From assembly GCF_019059575.1 (NCBI RefSeq), contig NW_024883423.1, positions 23,741-87,740 on the forward strand: a stretch of DNA of 64,000 nt. Direction: 5' to 3'. The stretch comes from Amphibalanus amphitrite (taxonomy: Eukaryota > Arthropoda > Thecostraca > Balanomorpha > Balanidae). A program made the position numbers and the translations under genes. This document shows positions 45,589-55,562 of this stretch, in pieces; positions within the stretch are counted from its first letter, which is position 1; each line of letters begins with the position of its first letter. The notes under the pieces were generated by a model that saw only the letters and a list, made by a program, of their open reading frames with translations, ran no database searches and was not told the DNA's origin.

Positions 45589-45925
45589 TTTCTTTATTCC
45601 TCAGCAGTTGTCATCCCCTTGGCGTTAGTGTTTCGCGTCTCTCCATTGATCACTCCCGCCTCTGATGGCTTATCCTGCTATACAGGGCCGGATATTGTTT
45701 GGAGCTGTTTGGACACTTGCGTCAGCGGCTGTGGCGCCTGACGGCCGAGCCGACGGCGTGCACAGCTCAGCTGTCTGGGGTCAGGGCTGCGACACAGCTC
45801 AGCTATCTCGGGTCAGGACCGTGACCTATGAAAGGACCCAGAGAGGGATCTAACATCGGTGACTCCCTGCTTAACCCTAACAATCCCCACTTTTTTGTCC
45901 GCGATATAAAAAACACATGCGGTTA
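45538..45925. repeat. Foldback element, right half only
   Basis: The left arm has been lost. The remaining spacer is joined directly to the Penelope-like ORF at GGGAACATG. Confidence 0.8.
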
Positions 45926-45991
45926 GAGTACCTGTGTCGAATTAATTAACTGGTTGATAGGGACTGGTTGATAGGGATGTGTTTTTTTTTT

Positions 45992-46363
45992 ATAACTCGC
46001 ATGTGTTTTTTTATAGCGCGGAGAAAAAAGTAGGGATTGTTAGGGTTAAGCAGGGAGTCACCGATGTTAGATCCCTCTCTGGGTCTTTTCATAGGGGGTC
46101 ACGGTCCTGACCCGAGATAGCTGAGCTGTGTCGCAGCCCTGACCTCAGACAGCTGAGCTGTGCACGCCGTCGGCTCGGCCGTCAGTCGCCACAGCCGCTG
46201 ACGCCAGTGTCCAAATAGCTCCAAACAATATCCGGCCCTGTATAGCAGGATAAGCCATCAGAGGCGGGAGTGATCACCGGAACGGGCTGCATGGTACAGG
46301 ACGGGCTGGGAACACGTCAACTCCAGCATGACGTGTTCCCAGTGTACCTGCATGTAGTTTCTT
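45992..46363. repeat. Foldback element, left half only
   Basis: The spacer is joined at CATGTAGTTTCTTTCT to the middle of block A. The right arm, intron end and first part of block A are deleted. Confidence 0.8.
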
Positions 46364-46443
46364 TCTCGGCAGAGAACGCGCACGTCTACCAATACCGACT
46401 CTGGGACGCTAAGAGGGTCAAGGTGGAGACCGCCCAGAACAGG
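46364..46443 (+). pseudogene. Truncated block A after internal deletion
   Basis: Only the last 79 nt of block A remain, from TCTCGGCAG to the AGG/GTATGT donor. They are joined to foldback spacer, with a short TCT overlap at the junction. Confidence 0.75.
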
Positions 46444-47447
46444 GTATGTAACACAGACCGTAACACAAGCCGTAACGCAGGTCGTTACACAGGGCGTAAA
46501 ACAGATTGAACACAGACCGTAACATAGATCGAACACAGACCGTAACACTGGCTGCGTACGTGCGGGCACTCGGCCGGCCGGAACTGGGCTGGATCCATTG
46601 GGCAATGAACAGGTGCTTTCTGTGACAGCGTCACCGCTGCAGGTCAGTCAGGGATACACAGACACTGCACCCGGCGCCCTTGTGCATGGTACAGGGCTCG
46701 CGGGTTTTAGCGGTAGGTTTTGCACCTAGAAAATTTAGTGTACTTCAGGCTATATCTTCGTCGTCTTAAGCTTTTAAGTGTTGAAGATGCGATCGACTTG
46801 TTGGGTAACAAGCCGGCCATGATCGTGTAAAATGGCTTCATCGTAGATCGATTAGTTTCTGAGATATAACCGGAAATGTAAAAGTGCAAAACCTACCGCT
46901 TAATCTCACGAGACCTGTACCTGAGCCCTGAGCGCGCCCATATGTCGCCCCCAGGGCGTGTCGCCGGACGGTTCTGTGTGTCGGACTGAAACCTGAACCT
47001 GCCTGAGTGTTATGCTATGACTCCCCAGGGCGTGCCGCCGGATGGGGCGGCCGGCTACCGGGACGGGCTGCGGCGGGCCACCAACGGCCACCCGCTCTCC
47101 GCCGAGGAGGTACAGAAGGTCGTCAGCCGGGTTAACCAGCTCTCCAGCTAGCGGCGCAGAGGTCAGTCACCGCACCGGGCGTATTGCACGGGGACCCTAA
47201 CAGACGCCTCACTCCTTTCCCTCATCTCAGTTGTTCTTTCATTTTTTTATTATTATAAGTAATGGAGACAGACCAGAGCATTTTCGGTGCATTTATTAGG
47301 GTCATGTTACTCCAACGGGGCTGCGTTGTCGGCACAGTCCTGTCTGGTCTGTGTGCTGCGGCGATGCTCTGCCATCCGGTGACCCAACGCCACTGTCCGC
47401 TGACCGAGTGTCGGCTCTCTGCTGACCGTGTAACGTCTGTCCGTCAG

Positions 47448-50044
47448 GGTGGTGGCCGTGAACGCCTGTCGGACGGCGCCGGAGGGCAGCGCCGGCCGGC
47501 TGCTGTCACTGCTGGACCAGCTGCGGCTGCCGGACGCCGGAGCGCTGCCCGACTGGGGTCTACATCCTGGTGTGTTACTGGGAGCGGCACGGTGTGTGTT
47601 GGGTGCTTCTGACGGTCAGTTGTAGTAACTGTTAGTTCCTCTACTGGCCACCAGGTGAAAAGCGTATTAGCTGTACGGCAATGTAGAGTTGCTTCAGCTT
47701 TGGCGTAAACTTTCTCCTCTTCCGCTCACCATTCACCACCAGAGTCAGCAGCGTCTCGGCTGGCGGTCCAGTCAGTCAGAGCGAGTGTCTTCACTCGCCA
47801 CAGCGGGCCGGACCCATTACAGGGCAGCAGAGTTATCAGTTACCAAGTCTTGGCCTATAAAGAAAACCAGGAAATAGTAGCAATTGCATATATGTAATGA
47901 TTCTACTCTATTACGTTTGAGCTAGCGAAGCGTATTCCTGTAACGTTTTTAATAGGCTTGTAAGTCAGCAACCGCTGGGCTGATTGACCTGCGTTACTCT
48001 TTGTTGCGCGTAATCCTATCCCTTCCATCTCGTTATTGACTACAACTGATGTATCTTGGTGAGTTATTAACTACAACTGATGTATCATGGTGAGCGTCGT
48101 GACACGTGCGACGTGAAGGGCCAAGAGTGTTCGTTATTCTGCTGCAGTAGCGATTTTGGGTTGCTCATATATCTTGAACCCTGAACTGCCACGCCGATTG
48201 CGCTCAAATTTGGTACACTGTTTGGGACTGGTTGATAGGGATGTGTTTTTTATAACTCGCATGTGTTTTTTTATAGCGCGGAGAAAAAAGTAGGGATTGT
48301 TAGGGTTAAGCAGGGACTCACCGATGTTAGATCCCTCTCTGGGTCTTTTCATAGGGGGTCACGGTCCTGACCCGAGATAGCTGAGCTGTGTCGCAGCCCT
48401 GACCTCAGACAGCTGAGCTGTGCACGCCATCGGCTCGGCCGTCAGTCGCCACAGCCGCTGACGCCAGTGTCCAAACAGCTCCCAACAATATCCGGCCCTG
48501 CTTGAGTGATCACCGGAACGGGCTGCATGGTACAGGACGGGCTGGGAACACGTCAACTCCAGCATGACGTGTTCCCAGTGTACCTGCATGTAGTTTCTTT
48601 ATTCCTCAGCAGTTGTCATCCCCTTAGCGTTAGTGTTTCGCGTCCCTCCATTGATCACTCCCGCCTCTGATGGCTTATCCTGCTATACAGGGCCGGATAT
48701 TGTTTGGAGCTGTTTGGACACTGGCGTCAGCGGCTGTGGCGACTGACGGCCGAGCCGACGGCGTGCACAGCTCAGCTGTCTGAGCCCTGAGGTCAGGGCT
48801 GCGACACAGCTCAGCTATCTCGGGTCAGGACCGTGACCTATGAAAGGACCCAGAGAGGGATCTAACATCGGTGACTCCCTGCTTAACCCTAACAATCCCC
48901 ACTTTTTTGTCCGCGATATAAAAAAACACATGCGGTTAGGCTACCTGTGTCGATTTAATTAAAGTTTATTATGTCAAAGTTTCAAAACATCAATCCGGTC
49001 TGCATGTCTGACTGCTCGCAGAACGGTTCTAGAGGCAGTGTCAGTGCGCGCGGAACGGTCCTCAGATGTGTCCACTTTCAAGCGCGGAACGGTCCTACTG
49101 CGCCACCAGACTCCTCTCCCTCTCCCCTCCCCCCTGTCCGCTGGTCTATGTCAGACACCAGTACACCACTGACCTCCCCTACCCTCCCCTGACCTTCTCA
49201 GGTGCCAGCTGAGACGCTGGTCGGCCTACAGAACCTGCTCGTTCACCTGCGGGACGTCTCGGCAGAGAACGCGCACGTCTACCAGTACCGACTCTGGGAC
49301 GCTAAGAGGGTCAAGGTGGAGACCGCCCAGAACAGGGTATGTAACACAGACGGTAACACACGCCGTAACGCAGGTCGTTACACAGGGCGTAAAATAGATT
49401 GAACACAGACCGTAACATAGATCGAACACAGACCGTAACACTGGCTGCGTACGTGCGGGCACTCTTCCCTCCTGAACTGGGCTGGATCCATTGGGCAATG
49501 AACAGGTGCTTTCTGTGACAGCGTCACCGCTGCAGGTCAGTCAGGGACACACAGACACTGCACCCGGCGCCCTTGTGCATGGTACAGGGCTCGCGGGTTT
49601 TAGCGGTAGGTTTTGCACCTAGAAAATGTAGTGTACTTTAGGTTATATCTTCGTCGTCTTAAGCTTTTAAGTATTGAAGATGCGATCGACTTGTTGGGTA
49701 ACAAGCCGGCCATGATCGTGTAAAATGGCTTCATCGTAGATCGATTAGTTTCTGAGATATAACCGGAAATGTAAAAGTGCAAAACCTACCGCTTAATCTC
49801 GCGAGACCTGTACCTGAGCCCTGAGCGCGCCCATGTGTCGCCCCCAGGGCGTGTCGCCGGACGGTTCTGTGTGTCGGACTGAAACCTGAACCTGCCTGAG
49901 TGTTATGCTATGACTCCGCAGGGCGTGTCGCCGGATGGGGCGGCGGGCTACCGGGACGGGCTGCGGCGGACCACCAACGGCCACCCGCTCTCCGCCGAGG
50001 AGGTACAGAAGGTCGTCAGCCGGGTGAACCAGCTCTCCAGCTAG
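47448..50044 (+). pseudogene. Gene 3'-end copy 9 (C 47448-47569, A 49202-49336, B 49922-50044)
   Basis: The donor after block C is GTGTGT instead of GTATGT. The acceptor before block B reads CTCCGCAG. The intron has a single foldback without insertions. Block C has the four-G form. Confidence 0.55.
48252..48938. repeat. Foldback element, single, uninterrupted
   Basis: Short left-arm form (CCCTGCTTGAGTG). Right arm complete with an empty TTAA site. Confidence 0.8.
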
Positions 50045-50584
50045 CGGCGCAGAGGTCAGTCACCGGACCGGGCGTATTGCACGGGGACCCTAACAGACGC
50101 CTCACTCCTTTCCCTCATCTCAGTTGTTCTTTCATTTTTTTATTATTATAAATAATGGAGATAGACCAGAGCATTATCGGTGCATTTATTAGGGTCATGT
50201 TACTCCAACGGGGTTGCGTTGTCGGCACAGTCCTGTCTGGTCTGTGTGCTGCGGCGATGCTCTGCCATCCGGTGACCCAACGCCACTGTCCGCTGACCGA
50301 GTGTCGGCTCTTTGCTGACCGTGTAACGTCTGTCCGTCAGGGTGGTGGCCGTGAACGCCTGTCGGACGGCGCCGGAGGGCAGCGCCGGCCGGCTGCTGTC
50401 ACTGCTGGACCAGCTGCGACTACCGGACGCCGGAGCGCTGCCCGACTGGGGTCTACATCCTGGTATGTTACTGGGAGCGGCACGGTGTGTGTTGGGTGCT
50501 TCTGACGGTCAGTTGTAGTAACTGTTAGTTCCTCTACTGGCCACCAGGTGAAAAGCGTATTAGCTGTACAGCAATGTAGAGTTG

Positions 50585-52569
50585 TTTATTTAGGAACCAA
50601 TTCTTCGACACCAGTAATGCGTATATTGATTCGGTAGCTTTCGGAAGCTTCTGCTCCCTTCGTCAGCCGTGCTTTAAAATGCATTAAAATACAAGACAAT
50701 ACGTCTCAAACGTCTCAAACACCTACCAAAATACATACCACCACGAGGTATGTATCCTGCTCACGACCAGTGAGCAGGAGACCGGTGGCCAGGAGACTGG
50801 TAAGCAGGAGGACAGACAGGAGACCGGTGAGCAGGAGGAGACTGGTGGACAGGGGGAGGACAATGGAGATAAGTGGGTGGTCAATCTGTCTGGGGTAAGC
50901 CTAAGTGACGATGAGGTCAGTGTGCTACGTAAAGGGCTCAATTTTGTACCGACGCCGACAAGCGTTCCAGTCGCGGATTTTGTTTCGGCGGTCGAAAGTG
51001 TGTGCCGTTCAGACGATGTAACACCGGATGTAGCGAATAGGCTTAGATTCGAGGTCACCAAAGCTCTCAATTCCTTCCGTCCCCCGCAAAGCAAAAATCT
51101 CAGTAAGGGGGAGTGGAAAGCGTTACGTGACCTACAAGATAGGCAAGATATTATGATTTTACCTGCAGATAAGGGTAGATCTGTATGTGTGATGACCTGT
51201 GAGCAGTATCAAAGTAGGTTAGAAACACTAATAGGGGATCACGACACGTACACTGAACTGGATAGGGACCCAACCGGTAGGTACACACGAGAGGTAAGGG
51301 GGGCGCTAAAGGACTTAGAACAACAGGGCAAATTGGACAGAAAAACGTATCTAAAACTGTACCCGTCGGACCCGACTCCGCCATTGCTTTATGGGCTACC
51401 GAAGGTGCACAAGCAGGGCGTTCCGCTACGTCCCATCGTGTCTAGCATAGGCAGTGTAACGTACCAGCTGTCCAAACATTTAGCTAGCATATTATCTCCT
51501 CTGGTAGGCAAGTCTGAACATCATGTCAAGGACACGGCGAGTTTCAAAGAGAGTTTACGAGATGTTACGCTCAGTGACGATGAGACCATGGTTTCTTTTG
51601 ACGTCAAAGCGCTGTTCACATCGGTACCGACAGAGGCAGCATGTGAAGTAGCACGCCAGAGACTCGAAGAAGAGTTTTTGGATGAGGAAAGCAAGGTAAG
51701 AGCGGAAACAGCACTGGAGGTCGAGGATATCATAAAATTGTTACGGCTCTGTTTGGGTACTACTTACTTTAGGGTTAACGGAAAGTTCTTTAAGCAAAAG
51801 TGGGGCACGGCTATGGGGAGTCCAGTGAGCGTTGTGGTGGCCATCTTGTTCATGGAATCGTTCGAATCCAGTGCACTCCAGTCGTTTCCACACCCAGTGA
51901 AACTGTGGAGACGCTACGTAGATGACACGTTCGTGATCTTAAAGAAAGATCAGGTAGGTGAACTACTCGACCACCTCAACGCTCAGCACGAGAGGATTGA
52001 ATTCACGGTCGAGGAGGAAAAGGAGGGATCCTTACCTTTTTTGGATGTAAAGGTACATAAACTGGGAGGGGGGACCATGAAGACCGAGGTGTTCAGGAAA
52101 GCAACTCATACGGACAAATACCTTCACTATGAATCACACCACAGCTCACAGCACAAGGCATCAGTCACACAGACACTTTTCACACGGGCATCACGACTCA
52201 CGACAACACCTGAGGACGAGGAACGCGAGACAGGGAAGATAGAACGGGCACTGGTGAGGAACCACTACCCAAAGCGAATGGTGCGCCGTATCCACAGGCG
52301 GGTAAAAAATAGAGAACGACTACGCATGGGAGAGGGTGGTGGTTCTGAACGGGTAGGCAGGGAACAGGAGGAGGACAAACGGGTTTATGTAAGCATCCCT
52401 TACATCCAGGGGGTGAGTGAACAGGTCACGCGCGTCCTCCGACCCTACGCGAAGGTCAGCACGAGACCTGCAGCGAACCTTAGTGCTAGGCTCGTCAAAC
52501 CCAAGGACAAATTAGGGATCAAAGAGAAGGCTGGGCTGGTCTATCAGTATAAGTGCCAGTGCGGGGAAC
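50585..52569 (+). mobile_element. Penelope-like element, copy 2
   Basis: Same junctions and more than 99 percent alike by eye to copy 1, offset 7,025 bp, as are its flanks. It arose by duplication of the unit, not by a new insertion. Confidence 0.85.
50600..50670 (-). ncRNA. Candidate degenerate hammerhead ribozyme motif
   Basis: On the minus strand CTGACGA is followed by a 6-bp stem GGGAGC-AGAA-GCTTCC and then GAAA, which matches the hammerhead core order. A GTC lies downstream. Stem III pairs poorly. Penelope-like elements are known to carry hammerhead motifs. In copy 1 (about 43580-43646) the core reads CTGGCGA, so it would be inactive. Confidence 0.3.
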
Positions 52570-52613
52570 ATGTCAACTCCAGCATGACGTGTTCCCAGTG
52601 TACCTGCATGTAG
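50877..52613 (+). CDS. Penelope-type reverse transcriptase (copy 2)
   Basis: Same length and motifs as the copy at 43852, including YVDD and the array-derived tail. A handful of amino-acid differences are seen (for example Asn to Ile after the MGSPVSVVVA motif, and Arg to Lys in VHKLGG). None introduces a stop, so both copies still have open frames after duplication. Confidence 0.87.
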   Translation: MVNLSGVSLSDDEVSVLRKGLNFVPTPTSVPVADFVSAVESVCRSDDVTPDVANRLRFEVTKALNSFRPPQSKNLSKGEWKALRDLQDRQDIMILPADKGRSVCVMTCEQYQSRLETLIGDHDTYTELDRDPTGRYTREVRGALKDLEQQGKLDRKTYLKLYPSDPTPPLLYGLPKVHKQGVPLRPIVSSIGSVTYQLSKHLASILSPLVGKSEHHVKDTASFKESLRDVTLSDDETMVSFDVKALFTSVPTEAACEVARQRLEEEFLDEESKVRAETALEVEDIIKLLRLCLGTTYFRVNGKFFKQKWGTAMGSPVSVVVAILFMESFESSALQSFPHPVKLWRRYVDDTFVILKKDQVGELLDHLNAQHERIEFTVEEEKEGSLPFLDVKVHKLGGGTMKTEVFRKATHTDKYLHYESHHSSQHKASVTQTLFTRASRLTTTPEDEERETGKIERALVRNHYPKRMVRRIHRRVKNRERLRMGEGGGSERVGREQEEDKRVYVSIPYIQGVSEQVTRVLRPYAKVSTRPAANLSARLVKPKDKLGIKEKAGLVYQYKCQCGEHVNSSMTCSQCTCM

Positions 52614-52950
52614 TTTCTTTATTCCTCAGCAGTTGTCATCCCCTTGGCGTTAGTGTTTCGCGTCTCTCAATTGATCACTCCCGCCTCTGATGGCTTATCC
52701 TGCTATACAGGGCCGGATATTGTTTGGAGCTGTTTGGACACTTGCGTCAGCGGCTGTGGCGCCTGACGGCCGAGCCGACGGCGTGCATAGCTCAGCTGTC
52801 TGAGGTCAGGGCTGCGACACAGCTCAGCTATCTCGGGTCAGGACCGTGACCTATGAAAGGACCCAGAGAGGGATCTAACATCGGTGACTCCCTGCTTAAC
52901 CCTAACAATCCCCACTTTTTTGTCCGCGATATAAAAAACACATGCGGTTA
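52564..52950. repeat. Foldback element, right half only (copy)
   Basis: Duplicate of 45538-45925, joined to Penelope-like copy 2 at the same base. Confidence 0.8.
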
Positions 52951-54317
52951 GAGTACCTGTGTCGAATTAATTAACTGGTTGATAGGGACTGGTTGATAGG
53001 GATGTGTTTTTTTTTATAACTCGCATGTGTTTTTTTATAGCGCGGAGAAAAAAGTAGGGATTGTTAGGGTTAAGCAGGGAGTCACCGATGTTAGATCCCT
53101 CTCTGGGTCTTTTCATAGGGGGTCACGGTCCTGACCCGAGATAGCTGAGCTGTGTCGCAGCCCTGACCTCAGACAGCTGAGCTGTGCACGCCGTCGGCTC
53201 GGCCGGCTCGCAGTTTCGCGCCAGCAGCGCCCTGGTGCGCACGCGAGCGCGGCTCTCCCCACCTTGTGCCGCCTACCGTTTCAGCCTCGTCCTTGCGAAA
53301 GTGCAGTGCTTATAGTGCTTATTGGAGACTAGCGTGTTGACCGTGACTAACATTTTGAGCGTGTGAGTGCCCCGCCATGTGTCATCAAGATTTGCTCTAC
53401 AGTTTGGTACTTCTCTACACTGTTCAGACTCTGTTCGCCGCTGCGGCCCCGGCCGCTGACCCGTGGCGTCCTGCGCGGCGTGCGGCGGTGGCTGCCGGCC
53501 CCGCGCGTGACCTTGACACACCGCCTGAGGCGGCCGCCGTGAGTGACCGAGAGAGAGCGGTGCCGGGCCGACCGAGGCCCGTGCCGGCGGGCCGCTCCCA
53601 CGCTCTGCTACGACCGGCTGGACAGCTGATCACCGGCGCTGCGCAGACACCCGCCGCCCATCAGCGGCCGCCCAGCCGGACCCGCCGGAGCGCCGGTGAG
53701 CGGCCGCCTGACCCACGGTCGCGGTCGGCTCGGTGCGGAGCTGTGGGTGACCCTACACCGGGTGGCGCTCGGGGCCGGCGCGGCGGACAGAAGCGACGCC
53801 GTCCCCGCCGCAAGAGGGGAGGCAGGGACTGGCGACGGCACGGCGACATCACAGCCAACTGCCTGCTGTTCGGACAGCTCAATGTCCAATCACTAAAGCC
53901 AAAGATTGCCGACCTCCGGATTGACTTGACCGATTACCAGTATGATGTATTAGCGCTGTGTGAAACCTGGCTAACACCTAGTGTACCAAATAGGCTCCTC
54001 AATATCGATGGCTACCGGCTGTACAGGTGTGACCGTTCCAACACACGTGGACTAGCCAAGGGACGCGGAGGAGTTGCCCTGCTTATTCGAGACTCGTACC
54101 ATGTCGAGGTTTTGAAAACTCCTGCGACCGGTGTGCCAAACTCGAATCTTGAAACGTTATGGGCCAAAGTATGCGTTGGGAAGTGTCGTGGTATGATTTA
54201 TGCATCGGTGTACCGCGTGCCATCAAACACTTCAGCCCAGGTCACTGTAGATTTAGAGGACCTAGAGTATCAGTTGCAGCATATGTTAACTACCTATACT
54301 GGGGCTACGGTAGTAAT

Positions 54318-54650
54318 TTTTTTTTTTAATAATTTAGTTCGAATGTTTGAATGGACGGATTGACAGAGCCGAGGCCCACGCTAAGCAGAGCTTGTTGCGT
54401 AGACCCCGACTCCTACCGCCCGATCGCGCAATTTCGGGTAACGGGAGAATTTAGATGCCAAAGTTTAACGTGCCCTTCAAAGCCGGACACGGCCTGTCCC
54501 ACTCAACTGACTTCAACTGGCTGCGGATGCTCCCACCAACCGCAGACCATCCCCGCCAGGAGTCTCAAATATCGAGCGCCGGAGCGACTCGAACCCGGGC
54601 TCTCACTACCGGGAGTCCGGTGCTCTACCAACTGAGCTACGGGACAGGCA
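54318..54650 (-). mobile_element. tRNA-derived SINE, antisense, with poly(A) tail
   Basis: Flanked by AGTAAT (54312-54317, 54651-54656). Read on the minus strand, it starts with a tRNA-like head holding an A box (GTAGCTCAGTTGGTAGAGCA at about 54621-54640) and a B box (GGTTCGAGTC at about 54585-54594). A tRNA-unrelated body follows, then an A-run (54318-54328). The anticodon arm is degenerate, so this is a SINE head and not a tRNA gene. Confidence 0.87.
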
Positions 54651-54926
54651 AGTAATCGCTGGCGATTTAAACTGCTGCCTGTCAAGGTGCGCGGCTGACT
54701 CTCCAGGACAGCGACTCCACCGGCTTCTGACAACGTACGGACTGACCATCGGTAACACCCGGCATCCGACCTACCGACCGGCCGGCTCGCTGCTGGATGT
54801 AGTAGCGGTCAGCCGTCCCGAGCAGCTGGTGCGCGCCGGTGTGACCCGCTGTCACTACGGCACCCCGCACGACTACACCCGTGTCGTGTTACGGTGCGCC
54901 GGCAGGACCAGACCGACCTGCCCGGT

Positions 54927-55562
54927 GGGGGGTGATCGGTAACTGTGAGCAAGTCAACAGCTTCTAGCTTGGTCCCTTACATTCTAAATATTGAAGCACA
55001 CTTCTAACCAATCAAGCAGCTAATCGTCTCCATATGTCGGTTAAGCCCCGTGGCCGTCTGAAATCTGTCCGCAACATTATTTAAGGTCGAAAAAGCATCT
55101 AGTTTCTCTTCTTCGGCACAAGTGACGCACCAAGACTGTTTTGGCGCCGTTTTCAATCGACTTGTCGAAGACTTATCTTGCGCTTTTATGGACTGTACTG
55201 CCCTAAAAACGTAACGCTAAAGCATTTTCTGCCATAGGCCGCAAGGAGGATCAACGTGAGTAGCGTTTAATTATTTTTGAGGTGTCTATATAATTGATGT
55301 TTTTTGAAATTTTGAGAATTTTGTGAGCCACCAGCGTAATCCCGGCTCGCATCATTTTCTTCGCACGAAGAACGTGACGTTTCTGCTGACGATCGTCGCA
55401 TAACGAAGATTTATAGTGATAATTCAACGGCCAAGCCTAGCTTTTCAAGACGTTCAAGCAGGGCTACGTCGACCCCTTTTAGAGTATATCATTGCTTTCA
55501 TTTCCTTTTGAAAGTACCTCCTTTGGTTGCAAGCGCAGCGCTGCCCTTCCACCACCGGCGTC
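54927..55562 (+). promoter_or_regulatory. 5' UTR of the 2A-bearing LINE
   Basis: Non-coding leader starting with GGGGGG directly after the target duplication. Restriction-like-endonuclease LINEs such as R2 often have a self-cleaving HDV-like ribozyme at this position. I could not confirm the fold by eye. Confidence 0.4.

Larger units (their letters stand above)
43317..47151 (+). pseudogene. Gene 3'-end copy 8 (C 43317-43437, partial A 46365-46443, B 47029-47151)
   Basis: This block C is the only one with three Gs (121 nt). It reads through to LPDWVYIL and ends in phase 0, compatible with block A. The A block that follows is truncated: its acceptor and first two thirds are deleted and replaced by foldback spacer. 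The intron holds Penelope-like copy 1. The one intact C block therefore sits next to the one destroyed A block. Confidence 0.55.

Noticed and set aside
54571-54650. tRNA gene on the minus strand
   Set aside because: A and B boxes are good, but the anticodon arm does not pair and the sequence continues into a body with a poly(A) tail and target repeats, so it is a SINE head.
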